11,454 bases of DNA from RZYP01 sp964386405 (GTDB lineage: Bacteria; Bacillota; Negativicutes; Acidaminococcales; Acidaminococcaceae): the NCBI GenBank assembly GCA_964386405.1, contig CAYLRW010000051.1, forward strand, positions 1 to 11,454, in the 5' to 3' direction. Numbering within the stretch: position 1 is the stretch's first letter; every line of letters starts with the position of its first letter. Shown here piece by piece: positions 1-8,061 of the stretch. The position numbers and the translations under genes are program-made. Below the pieces are notes generated by a model. The model was given only the letters and a program-made list of their open reading frames with translations, was not told where the DNA came from and made no database searches.

Positions 1-534
1 ACGGAAAGCCTGGCCACAGTTCCTTCTATAGTATTAGGCCTTTTTGGTATGATTGTGTTTGTTGACTTCCTGGGCATGGGTTTCAGTATCTTAGGCGGCG
101 CCCTTTCGCTCTCTTTGCTCAATTTACCGCTGCTCGTCAGAGTAACGGAAGAAGCCTTGCAGACTGTTCCGCAGACTTACAGGGAAGCCAGTCTTGCTTT
201 GGGCGCAACGAAATGGCAGACCATTCGCAAAGTAGTGCTGCCGGAAGCAATGGGTGGTATAATTACAGGTATCATGCTGGCCAGTGGCCGTGCGATAGGT
301 GAAAGCGCTATTTTGATCTTCACCGCTGGTACTACTGTTTCCAGACACATGGCGGATTTCGACGTTTTTGCCGGCGGTGAAACCTTGGCTGTTCATCTCT
401 GGTATGTAATGGGTATCGGACTTGTACCGGACCGTGTTGCGATCGCCAATGGAATTGGTGCGCTGTTGATTTTAGTAGTATTATTTATTAACCTGCTGTT
501 TATTTTTGCGCAAAGAAAATTAAAATCCGTTTGA
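1..534 (+). CDS. pstA: Phosphate ABC transporter permease PstA (3' part, 177 residues)
   Basis: This is the C-terminal part of an inner-membrane permease subunit of the PstSCAB high-affinity phosphate importer; the start lies upstream of the window and frame 1 is open from base 1. The visible protein begins ESLATVPSIVLGLFG, a stretch typical of PstA/PstC. It then carries the EAA loop of ABC importer permeases (EASLALGATKWQTIRKVVLPEA), which contacts the ATPase, followed by GRAIGESA and a last hydrophobic helix ending in a basic tail (FAQRKLKSV). PstA rather than PstC is favoured by the VPSIVLGLFG segment and by the gene lying at the end of the transporter cluster. The next gene is a PhoR-type kinase 59 bp downstream on the same strand, with no promoter or terminator evident in the gap, so co-transcription is likely. 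The expected pstB does not follow. Confidence 0.9.
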   Translation, partial: TESLATVPSIVLGLFGMIVFVDFLGMGFSILGGALSLSLLNLPLLVRVTEEALQTVPQTYREASLALGATKWQTIRKVVLPEAMGGIITGIMLASGRAIGESAILIFTAGTTVSRHMADFDVFAGGETLAVHLWYVMGIGLVPDRVAIANGIGALLILVVLFINLLFIFAQRKLKSV

Positions 535-593
535 GTGTGCTGTAACTGAAAGGAACGACTAAGCGACAGAACGGATAAAAAGCGAGGAAGAAT

Positions 594-2336
594 ATGGTTC
601 GCAATCGTGTTATCTTGCTCCTGCAAGGGTTGTTTTTGTGCGGTTTTTTGGTAATTGGCGCATATATTTTGAGCATTTTTCAGGATTACAGCACGCAGGC
701 TTTCAGGGAAAATTGCATATCACAAGTAAATTTTGCTGCTAAGTTGCTCAAGGAAAGACTGCCGGAAAATGCGACTAAACAACAAGTGGAAGCGGAAACA
801 GCAAAGATTGCGGACGAATTAAAACTTAGACTCAGAATCGTTGATGCTGTTGATACCGATGTCAGTGAAGCCGTGAGAGCGTATCTTGAAGGACAAGGCT
901 CTGCCATTCGCATAGACACAGGCAATCAGGAAAAAACTTTATACATAGCGCAAGCTATTGGACAGGATCGTCTTGTCTTGCAAGCACCTTTTTCGATGAG
1001 TATCGTTACAGCGGAATACGCTAAAATGCGTATGGCTATTTTGGCTGCCTTGCTGCTAGTGATGTTATTAGTGACGGCGCTTGCCAAATATCTTGCCCAA
1101 AGGATTGCCCAACCGCTTGAAGAAATCGCTGACGCAGCTGCCAAAATGGCGCAAGGCGATTTATCAATACGTCTGCAACGCAATGTTGCAGGCGAATTTG
1201 CTGTTTTATCACATGCCCTGAATACTATGGCTGACAGTTTGACGGAAAAAACAGACGAGATTTACCAAGAAAAGAAAAAATTAGAATTAATAATGAAGAA
1301 CACGGATAACTCTGTAGTTACTCTGAATAAAGATGGGATTATTAATGATAGCAATGACCAGTTCAGGTATTTGTTCGGGCAAGCCGTTCAAGGCCAGCAT
1401 TACCTGCAGGTCATGCACAATGTTGCACTTGAAGAATTGCTGGCAACCAGTTTGAAGACCGGCTTGCCGGTAAATAAGAACATTACAGTCAACTCTCCGC
1501 ATGGCAAAAGATCTTTCCAGGTTTTTGCCGCTCCACTCAGGGCAGCCTACAGCGATACTGCCAACAATGCCATCTTTGTTTTTCATGATATTACTGCTTT
1601 GCAGGCAGTTTATGAAAAGCAGGCAGAATTTGTGTCTAATGCTTCACACGAGCTTGCAACTCCTTTGACCACGATCAAAGGTTTTGCTGAAACCTTGCTT
1701 ACAGAAGAAGCCTCTATGGATACAGAAATGCGCAAAAAATTTCTTAATATCGTTGTGCAGGAAAGTGAACGTATGCAAGCCTTGCTGCGCGATTTGTTGC
1801 AGATGGCACGGTTTGATTCCGAGGAATATAGAAGAAGCATAACGGTTGAAAGCTTTGTAGCACAAGATATCCTGCGTGAAGTGCAGGAGGAATTTTTGAC
1901 ACGAGCGCAGGAAAGAAAACTACAGCTAGATGTAGTCTGGAATAAGGAACCAATGCCAATTTTGGCCAATAGAGATTGGCTGAAACAAATTCTTGTTAAC
2001 TTGTTGGAAAACGCCCTTAAGTATACACCTGAAAATGGTCTGATCAGTGTTACCTATGATCACAATGCGCAATTTGCAATTTTTACTGTGTACAATACAG
2101 GTGAAGGGATAACGGCACAAGACGCGTCAAGAATATTTGACAGATTTTACCGCATAGATAAAGCCCGCACGCGCCAGATAGGCGGTACGGGCCTTGGACT
2201 ATCAATTGTGAAGTTTATTGTCGAAATGTTCGGCGGCGAAATTTCAGTAAGCAGTAAACCAGGTGAAGGGGTTGCTTTCATCTTTACTGTTCCACGCGAT
2301 TTGAGCAGTATTGCTACTCCAAAGCCATTATCTTAA
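594..2336 (+). CDS. phoR: PhoR-type membrane sensor histidine kinase
   Basis: 580-residue sensor kinase, probably for phosphate limitation, judged by its place after pstA and its architecture. A GAGGAAG ribosome site (584-590) supports the start at 594. Visible order: membrane helix about 5-29; extracytoplasmic segment about 30-145; second helix about 147-168; HAMP about 169-222; short coiled coil; PAS domain about 228-335 (ELIMKNTDNSVVTLNKDG); HisKA with phospho-acceptor His352 (SHELATPLTTIKGF); ATPase domain with N box Asn473 (LLENALKY), G1 box NTGEG (501-505), F box FDRFYRIDKART and G2 box GGTGLGL (530-536). Ala355 stands where Lys or Arg is usual after HEL, and Asn501 replaces the usual Asp of the G1 box; Asn there is also known in other Firmicute kinases, so activity is still expected. 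No response regulator gene lies in the window. The 3' end overlaps the convergent next gene by 23 bp. Confidence 0.85.
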   Translation: MVRNRVILLLQGLFLCGFLVIGAYILSIFQDYSTQAFRENCISQVNFAAKLLKERLPENATKQQVEAETAKIADELKLRLRIVDAVDTDVSEAVRAYLEGQGSAIRIDTGNQEKTLYIAQAIGQDRLVLQAPFSMSIVTAEYAKMRMAILAALLLVMLLVTALAKYLAQRIAQPLEEIADAAAKMAQGDLSIRLQRNVAGEFAVLSHALNTMADSLTEKTDEIYQEKKKLELIMKNTDNSVVTLNKDGIINDSNDQFRYLFGQAVQGQHYLQVMHNVALEELLATSLKTGLPVNKNITVNSPHGKRSFQVFAAPLRAAYSDTANNAIFVFHDITALQAVYEKQAEFVSNASHELATPLTTIKGFAETLLTEEASMDTEMRKKFLNIVVQESERMQALLRDLLQMARFDSEEYRRSITVESFVAQDILREVQEEFLTRAQERKLQLDVVWNKEPMPILANRDWLKQILVNLLENALKYTPENGLISVTYDHNAQFAIFTVYNTGEGITAQDASRIFDRFYRIDKARTRQIGGTGLGLSIVKFIVEMFGGEISVSSKPGEGVAFIFTVPRDLSSIATPKPLS

Positions 2337-3897
2337 CAACGCCTTCGAGGTCAAAAACTTTATTGTCCAGCAATGACTTGATGCGTAAAGTAAGCAAAGT
2401 ATGCTGGGCCAGGTCAAGAGCTTTTAGAAGTGCCGCTTTGATTGGTGGGGAGAGATATTCAACGCCCCAGGCATCGAGAACATCAAGCGCACAAGAACGA
2501 GGCCAGTCATAGAGGGAGGTCAAAGCTTGTATGAGCAAGTCTTCGCCGGAACCGGGTCTGGTTTCCAAAGCCTTGATAATTGGCGGCAAAGCATGTTCAT
2601 CTTCCTTATAAGCTGTAATGTGCTGGCGGGCAAAGTTCAGGATTTCTTCATAACGTTCATTATTATCGGTTGCCAAGAGATATTCGTACAATTTCGTGGC
2701 CTTTGGTTCTTTATAAAGCAGTTCGGCAAGCGTATTCCAAATATCAATATTGAGGGCATAAGCAAAGTCTGCAGCGAGAAAATTGATGCTGCCGTCGGGA
2801 TTAAGGAGTTTCTCTTTAATTTCCGGCAGCCAATCCTTGCTGTAGATTATTTTTTCGGCCACACTAATTAAAAGGTGGCATTTGTTGGCATCCAATGTTT
2901 CCCAACGGTTCTCATCTGCCAGCCTTTGGAGATTGTTGGAGAGGTTAATAATACCAACCAGGTTTTCAATGGAGTCGGCATATTTTTCGGCATGCCGCAG
3001 AATTTCCCTCAGCAGACCATAAGTATTGATTACTGCCAGATCGGCAAGACTATCATTTTCTGTATCAATGTCCAGGAGAAATTCCAGATAGTTGTTCAAA
3101 GCATGCAGAGCACCCTGATATAATTCTTCATCAATTGCCGGTTTTTGCAGGGCGGCCAGCATATTGCCTTCCTTGATACAGCGCAAGGCAATTGCCGGAT
3201 AATGCACGTCAATTTCGCTGCCGTGCCTGAGCAGCCAGTCTTTTTTCTCCGGGGTATCATATTCTGCAGCTTCCATTGCATGTACACGGCCCCAACCATA
3301 GGTTGTTTGAATAATATCCCACAGATCCAGTTCGTCTTCAATGTTGCTGAGGTGGAACGCAAAAATTACGAAATAGGTAAATTCATCACAGCGTGCGAGA
3401 GTACGCAGGTCATCCTTGAGGGTGGCGTGGTCGCCTTTGGATAGTTCATCAATATCGAAAAGGCCGCAAAGTACTATGGCAAACTTGACCGCTTCTCTGC
3501 TTGGCGCTTCATAAAGCCATTCCAAGGCGAGCTCAATAAAAGTATCAGGAATATTTTCTTCGTTTTCCAGTTTGGCAGCAAGACTTTCGCAATAGGAAAC
3601 GCATTGGGTAAAGGCAACAAGCTGATAAAGGTTATCGCGTTTTTTCTCATTGGGCAGCTGCAGATAATCCTTAATTGCTTTGTAAACGACCTCCATGATT
3701 TTTTTGTCATCTTCATCGGTTGACATGATGACGAAAGCATCACCGGCTCCTAATTCCAGTCCGATGGAAGGATTGATGAAGGAATATTCGCCGCGCGGCA
3801 GGTTGTCGCCGGTGAAAAAACCATCCTCGTCTATATGTTTTTTTATGTATTGAAATATGCTATTATCCCTTTGCCAGGGACGAGTTTTAGTTTTCAT
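2314..3897 (-). CDS. Uncharacterised helical cytoplasmic protein, 527 residues
   Basis: I do not recognise a characterised function. The start is supported by an AGGAAAGG ribosome site just upstream and by a promoter at 3930. The protein has no signal peptide or membrane helix. It is rich in acidic residues and leucine and reads as helix after helix. Landmarks are an N-terminal patch with GELGAGDAF-like turns (about 48-54), DEFTYFVIFAF (171-181), DLWDIIQTTYGWGRVHAME (191-209), and a C-terminal third (about 450-515) of short helical pairs resembling HEAT or armadillo repeats. The YGWGRVHAME..DTPEKKDWLLRHG segment recalls a widespread Firmicute family that databases sometimes label limonene hydroxylase; that is recollection only and says little about function. 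There are no catalytic motifs I can name. It stands alone between convergent phoR and the terminator of pyc; its stop codon lies inside the end of phoR. A scaffold or protein-binding role is only a guess. Confidence 0.8.
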   Translation of the reverse strand: MKTKTRPWQRDNSIFQYIKKHIDEDGFFTGDNLPRGEYSFINPSIGLELGAGDAFVIMSTDEDDKKIMEVVYKAIKDYLQLPNEKKRDNLYQLVAFTQCVSYCESLAAKLENEENIPDTFIELALEWLYEAPSREAVKFAIVLCGLFDIDELSKGDHATLKDDLRTLARCDEFTYFVIFAFHLSNIEDELDLWDIIQTTYGWGRVHAMEAAEYDTPEKKDWLLRHGSEIDVHYPAIALRCIKEGNMLAALQKPAIDEELYQGALHALNNYLEFLLDIDTENDSLADLAVINTYGLLREILRHAEKYADSIENLVGIINLSNNLQRLADENRWETLDANKCHLLISVAEKIIYSKDWLPEIKEKLLNPDGSINFLAADFAYALNIDIWNTLAELLYKEPKATKLYEYLLATDNNERYEEILNFARQHITAYKEDEHALPPIIKALETRPGSGEDLLIQALTSLYDWPRSCALDVLDAWGVEYLSPPIKAALLKALDLAQHTLLTLRIKSLLDNKVFDLEGVVKIMALE

Positions 3898-3929
3898 GTT
3901 AGATCCTTTCCTAAGTGTTTTGCTTAACT

Positions 3930-3938
3930 ATTATAACA
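3930..3938 (-). promoter_or_regulatory. Extended -10 promoter of the 527-residue gene
   Basis: Read on the minus strand the sequence is TGTTATAAT: a perfect TATAAT at 3930-3935 preceded by TG one base away, the extended -10 pattern. No good TTGACA lies 16-18 bases upstream, which is common for extended -10 promoters. The predicted start of transcription, near 3923, gives a leader of about 25 bases. Confidence 0.6.
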
Positions 3939-3996
3939 TAAATAGCAAGAATCCTAGCCGTGAAATCTTTGTGGCAAGGTATCTCAAAGTGTGTTT

Positions 3997-4010
3997 CCCT
4001 GACATCAGGG
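3997..4010. repeat. 14-bp inverted repeat CCCTGA-CA-TCAGGG
   Basis: Two perfect 6-bp arms are separated by two bases. The repeat lies between the pyc terminator and the promoter of the 527-residue gene, about 60 bp upstream of that -10. It could be an operator or a chance dyad; no run of T follows it in either direction, so it is not an intrinsic terminator. Confidence 0.3.
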
Positions 4011-4013
4011 CAG

Positions 4014-4052
4014 TAAAAAACCCCTTCAAACCATTACGGTATGAAGGGGTTT
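4014..4052 (-). terminator. Intrinsic terminator of pyc
   Basis: AAACCCCTTCA (4018-4028) pairs with TGAAGGGGTTT (4042-4052) in an 11-bp stem. A further 3 bp (ACC/GGT) lies inside, beyond one A-A mismatch, with a 5-base loop. On the minus strand the stem runs into a T tract (A at 4015-4020 on the plus strand). It lies 22 bp after the pyc stop codon. Confidence 0.9.
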
Positions 4053-4074
4053 CTGAATTTTGCTGATTGCTAGC

Positions 4075-7000
4075 TTATTTCATGGCCACTTGAGAATTGA
4101 TGTCAATTTCAAGCAGACAGTCACCACTTTCAATTCTGCTCGCAGGACCTACATGAACCTGCGCCACGATGCCGCTGAGAGGAGAAACAATGGTGGTTTC
4201 CATCTTCATTGCTTCCGTTACTACCAGTGGATCACCTTTAGCTACGCGCTGACCTTTTTCCACCAGCACTTTAACGACAGAGCCGGAAAGGGTAGCAGCA
4301 ATTTCGCCTGGGTTAGTTTTGTCGGCTTTTTTGCGGGAAATGCTGGTTGCCTTGACATTTTTATCTTTTAAGTCTATTTCGCGCGGCAAGCCATTCAATT
4401 CAAAGCTCACGGTACGGATACCATCATCGTTGGCAGCACCAATGTGGACAAGACGAATTACCAAAATTTTGCCAGGTTCAATTTCAACATTAACTTCTTC
4501 ACCTGGAGTCAGACCGAAGAAGAAGGTCGGTGTATCAAGGACGGAAACATCGCCGTATTCATTAACGAACCTGACCCAGTCGCTGAATACCTTAGGGTAT
4601 AGGCAATAGGAGCTTACTGCTTCGTCGGTAGTTGGACCACCCAAAGCCTCCAGCTCATCTTTGACCTTGCCGAAATCAACAGGAGCCAGAGTATCACCAG
4701 GACGGCCTAAGACAGGTGTTTTGCCTTTTAAGACGATTTTTTGCAAGGTTTCCGGGAAGTTTTGGTAAGGTACGCCGATTTTGCCTTCGAAGAATTCAAT
4801 TACAGAGGTTGGAAAGCTGAGGCTGTCACCTTTTTCGTAAATATCTTCTTCTGTGAGGTTGTTTTGTACCATAAAGAGTGCCATGTCACCAACTATTTTG
4901 GAGGAAGGTGTAACTTTTATAAGATCTCCAAACATCATGCTGACGGTATGGTACATGGTTTTAATTTCTTCCCAACGGTCCAAAAGACCTAGGGCAGCAG
5001 ATTGCTGTTTCAGGTTGGTGTATTGTCCGCCCGGCATTTCATGTACGTAGACTTCCGGATTCGGGAATAGCTCTGTCTGATCGGCAGCTTTATAGTACGG
5101 ACGTACAGTCTCCCAGTAACGGGAAAGCTCGTTCATAGCATCAATATCAATTTTCGGTTGACGAGGATTGCCGGTAAGCGCATAGTACAAGCTGTTGCCA
5201 CTTGGTTGAGAAGTGCCGCTGGACATAGAAGAAAGTGCCACGTCGACGATATCAACACCGGCATCAATAGCTTTACCACAAGTATAAATAGCATTACCGG
5301 AGCCTTCATGGGTGTGAAGGTGAATTGGCAGATCGACAGCATCCTTCAGCGCTGAAACCAATTGATAGGCGGCTTCTGGTTTTAAAAGACCTGCCATATC
5401 TTTGATGGCAATAATGTTGGCACCAGCTTTTTCAAGCTCTTTGGCCATAGTAACATAGTAATTCAAATTATACTTGTCACGGCTTGGATCAAGAATGTCA
5501 CCGGTGTAACAAAGCGCTGCTTCAGCTACCTTATTGCAGCTGCGTACTGTATCGATGGATAAAAGCATGTTGTCGAGACTGTTCAAACTGTCGAAGATGC
5601 GGAAAACATCTACGCCGTTTTTCGCTGCGAGACGGATGAATTCTTTAACGACATTATCCGGATAGCTGGTGTAACCAACAGCGTTGGCACCACGGAGCAG
5701 CATTTGGAAAAGGATGTTAGGTACTTTTTCACGGAATTGGACCAGACGATCCCAAGGACTTTCATAGAGGAACCTGTAGGCCACGTCAAAAGTGGCACCG
5801 CCCCAGCATTCAAAAGAGAACAGGTTAGGGAGTTTTGCTGCCGTAGGTTCAATTACTCTCAGCATATCAGCAGTGCGCAGACGGGTAGCAAAAAGTGATT
5901 GATGGGCATCACGGAAGGTTGTATCAGTGAAAAGAACTTCCTTCTGTGCCTGCAGCCATTTAGCCAGTCCTTCCGGTCCCTGACTGTCCAATATTTGCTT
6001 GGTGCCGCTTGGCATTTCGCCTTTGACGTATTTTGGCATATTCAAAGGCCCAAAATCTGGCTTGGATTGAACGCCGACATTGGCATAGCCATTGACGGTT
6101 GTTTCAGCGATATAGGCCAGCAGTTTGGTGCCGCGATCAAGTGGTTTTTGGAAGATAAACAAATCATTGTTTTCATCAACAAAGTTTGTATCGTAGGAGC
6201 CTTCAATGAATTGCGGATGGGTGAGCACGTTTTCCAGGAACTGGATATTGGTTTTGACGCCGCGGATACGGAATTCTTTCAAGCAGCGCAGCATTTTGGA
6301 AATAACGATCTTGTGTGTTAACCCCCAGGTAGTTGCTTTAACCAGAAGAGAGTCGTAATAAGGTGTAATAACAGAACCGGTAAAAGCATTGCCGCCATCA
6401 AGACGAATGCCAAAACCGCCGCCGGAACGATAAGCAATCAGCTTGCCGGTATCAGGCATAAAATTATTGGCAGGATCTTCGGTGGTAATACGGCATTGGA
6501 TCGAATGGCCGTGGCAATAAATCTTATCTTGTTCAGGAATGCCAATTTCTTCACTGTGGATAGAATAGCCTTCGGCAATCTTGATTTGGGTTTGGACGAT
6601 ATCAATACCGGTAATCATTTCGGTAACAGTGTGTTCAACCTGAATACGCGGATTAACTTCTATGAAATAAAATTTATTGTCAGGGGTAGCCAGGAATTCT
6701 ACTGTACCGGCACTGACGTATTTAACATTTTTCATTAATTTAACTGCGGCATCGCAAATTTCTTTGCGGAAGGCAGGATCAAGGGAGAAGGCAGGCGCAA
6801 TTTCAACTAGTTTTTGATGGCGTCTTTGGATAGAACAATCTCTTTCATACAGATGAACTATATTGCCTTGGCTGTCGCCAATTATTTGAACTTCAATATG
6901 TTTTGGATTTTGCAGATACTTTTCCAGATAAATTTCATCACTGCCAAAGGCTTTCATAGCTTCAGATTTAGCACGGTTATAAGCATCTTCTAATTCTGCA

Positions 7001-7530
7001 TAGTTGCTGACCATACGCATACCACGGCCGCCGCCGCCATTAACGGCTTTGATCATGATGGGGTAGCCATGCTTTGCCACAAAGGCTTTGACGTCATCCA
7101 GACTGTCAACAGTGCCATTGCTGCCTGGAATCATAGGAATACCAGCAAGTTCGGCTTGCTTGCGCGCATTTATCTTATCGCCAAACATAACAAGATGCTC
7201 AAGAGCAGGACCGATGAAAATCAACCCTTCTTCAGCGCAGCGTTTAGCTAATTGGCTGTTTTCTGAGAGAAAACCATAACCTGGATGAATGGCATCAACG
7301 TCATGCTCACGGGCAATCCTCATAATATCTTCAATGTCCAAATAGGCTTCGACAGGGCCTTTGCCAGCACCGACCATATAAGCTTCGTCAGCTTTATTGC
7401 GGTGCAGAGAGAGCATATCTTCTTTTGAATAGATTGCTACTGTGCGAATGCCAAGTTCGTTGCAGGCACGGAATATGCGAATGGCAATTTCGCCACGGTT
7501 GGCAACCAAAACAGTTTTAATTTTTTTCAT
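4075..7530 (-). CDS. pyc: Pyruvate carboxylase
   Basis: 1151 residues, the normal length of the single-chain enzyme. It is a cytoplasmic tetramer using biotin, ATP and bicarbonate to turn pyruvate into oxaloacetate, which feeds the TCA branch, amino acid synthesis and, in Negativicutes, reductive routes to succinate or propionate. Domains: biotin carboxylase about 1-450 (HPGYGFLSEN at 82-91; ATP-grasp loop GGGGRGMRM at 165-173; CSIQRRHQK; EVNPRIQVEHTVTE at 291-304); carboxyltransferase about 530-800 (TFRDAHQSLFATRLRT with metal ligand Asp541; carbamylated-Lys candidate Lys710 in IKDMAG; His739 and His741); tetramerisation region about 800-1060; biotin carrier about 1078-1148 with EAMKM, biotinyl Lys1109. 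Start supported by AGGAGGT six bases upstream. Own promoter and terminator indicate a single-gene transcript. Small departures from the family as I recall it: HTHEGSG for the commoner HTHDTSG, and TLSG where PMPG is usual at the carrier-domain entrance. Confidence 0.98.
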   Translation of the reverse strand: MKKIKTVLVANRGEIAIRIFRACNELGIRTVAIYSKEDMLSLHRNKADEAYMVGAGKGPVEAYLDIEDIMRIAREHDVDAIHPGYGFLSENSQLAKRCAEEGLIFIGPALEHLVMFGDKINARKQAELAGIPMIPGSNGTVDSLDDVKAFVAKHGYPIMIKAVNGGGGRGMRMVSNYAELEDAYNRAKSEAMKAFGSDEIYLEKYLQNPKHIEVQIIGDSQGNIVHLYERDCSIQRRHQKLVEIAPAFSLDPAFRKEICDAAVKLMKNVKYVSAGTVEFLATPDNKFYFIEVNPRIQVEHTVTEMITGIDIVQTQIKIAEGYSIHSEEIGIPEQDKIYCHGHSIQCRITTEDPANNFMPDTGKLIAYRSGGGFGIRLDGGNAFTGSVITPYYDSLLVKATTWGLTHKIVISKMLRCLKEFRIRGVKTNIQFLENVLTHPQFIEGSYDTNFVDENNDLFIFQKPLDRGTKLLAYIAETTVNGYANVGVQSKPDFGPLNMPKYVKGEMPSGTKQILDSQGPEGLAKWLQAQKEVLFTDTTFRDAHQSLFATRLRTADMLRVIEPTAAKLPNLFSFECWGGATFDVAYRFLYESPWDRLVQFREKVPNILFQMLLRGANAVGYTSYPDNVVKEFIRLAAKNGVDVFRIFDSLNSLDNMLLSIDTVRSCNKVAEAALCYTGDILDPSRDKYNLNYYVTMAKELEKAGANIIAIKDMAGLLKPEAAYQLVSALKDAVDLPIHLHTHEGSGNAIYTCGKAIDAGVDIVDVALSSMSSGTSQPSGNSLYYALTGNPRQPKIDIDAMNELSRYWETVRPYYKAADQTELFPNPEVYVHEMPGGQYTNLKQQSAALGLLDRWEEIKTMYHTVSMMFGDLIKVTPSSKIVGDMALFMVQNNLTEEDIYEKGDSLSFPTSVIEFFEGKIGVPYQNFPETLQKIVLKGKTPVLGRPGDTLAPVDFGKVKDELEALGGPTTDEAVSSYCLYPKVFSDWVRFVNEYGDVSVLDTPTFFFGLTPGEEVNVEIEPGKILVIRLVHIGAANDDGIRTVSFELNGLPREIDLKDKNVKATSISRKKADKTNPGEIAATLSGSVVKVLVEKGQRVAKGDPLVVTEAMKMETTIVSPLSGIVAQVHVGPASRIESGDCLLEIDINSQVAMK

Positions 7531-7536
7531 TGTTAT

Positions 7537-7543
7537 ACCTCCT
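7537..7543 (-). promoter_or_regulatory. Ribosome binding site of pyc
   Basis: AGGAGGT, a near-perfect anti-16S match, lies six bases before the ATG at 7530. This fixes the start and implies strong translation. Confidence 0.9.
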
Positions 7544-7560
7544 ATGGCCTAACTCAATAT

Positions 7561-7589
7561 ATTGTATAAAATTAGCACTTGGTTTACAA
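7561..7589 (-). promoter_or_regulatory. Promoter of pyc
   Basis: TTGTAA (7584-7589), a 17-base spacer, then TACAAT (7561-7566), read on the minus strand. Matches to consensus are 4 of 6 and 5 of 6. The predicted leader is about 23 bases, with no obvious structured element. Confidence 0.55.
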
Positions 7590-7644
7590 GGGCAGAATAA
7601 CATGTATACAAAATTCATGAAATAAAAGAAAAAATAAAATAAGT

Positions 7645-7685
7645 GTAAAGAAAAGCCAACTTACTTCATAAAAGCAAGTTGGCTT
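7645..7685 (-). terminator. Intrinsic terminator of the repressor-crcB operon
   Basis: AAGCCAACTT (7653-7662) pairs with AAGTTGGCTT (7676-7685). Beyond one mismatch there are 3 more pairs and a 5-base loop (7667-7671). On the minus strand the stem leads into TTTTCTTT. It begins 7 bp after the crcB stop codon. There is no T tract in the plus direction. Confidence 0.85.
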
Positions 7686-7692
7686 AAAGGGT

Positions 7693-8061
7693 TCAAACAA
7701 TATGCATACCTATAGACACCATAAAAAGACCACCGATAATACTCAACGCAAGGTATAGAAAACCACTAATAGTTTGTTGTGCCAGAAGTTCGAAAGCTTC
7801 CAGACTAAAGGTGGAGAATGTTGAAAAACCACCTAAACAGCCGGTAATAATAAATAGCTTCCAATATAATGGCATTTCCGGATGACGGAGACAGAAGGAA
7901 ACCATCATACCTATAAACAAACAAGCAAGCAAATTGATAGTTAATGTTCCGTAAGGAAAAGCAGTGCCTAATTTATCATGGATAAGCAGGGAAAGAAAAT
8001 AACGGCAAAGAGAACCTATTGCACCACCTATGGCAATAGCGAGGACATTAACTGCTATCAT
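7693..8061 (-). CDS. crcB: CrcB/Fluc fluoride ion channel
   Basis: 122-residue membrane protein with four hydrophobic helices, the usual size of single-gene Fluc channels, which act as dual-topology homodimers exporting fluoride from the cytoplasm. Signature segments: GGAIGSLCRYF (12-22), PYGTLTINLLACLFIG (36-51) with pore Asn43, and GCLGGFSTFSTF (74-85) with Phe82 and Phe85. These match the asparagine and phenylalanine-box residues that line the fluoride path in the family; FSTF replaces the commoner FTTF and Ala47 the usual Gly. The start codon shares one base with the stop of the upstream repressor gene (TAATG), so the two are translationally coupled. I see no fluoride riboswitch in the operon leader (8427-8471), so expression appears to follow the metal repressor's promoter. 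One crcB copy is enough for function. Confidence 0.93.
   Translation of the reverse strand: MIAVNVLAIAIGGAIGSLCRYFLSLLIHDKLGTAFPYGTLTINLLACLFIGMMVSFCLRHPEMPLYWKLFIITGCLGGFSTFSTFSLEAFELLAQQTISGFLYLALSIIGGLFMVSIGMHIV

Noticed and set aside
3145..3444. 99-codon plus-strand ORF inside the 527-residue gene
   Set aside because: No ribosome site, and the minus-strand frame is continuous with start, promoter and ribosome site; a shadow.
5899..6321. 140-codon plus-strand ORF inside pyc
   Set aside because: It is antisense to the carboxylase coding sequence, has no ribosome site and shows no protein-like motif; a shadow of codon bias.
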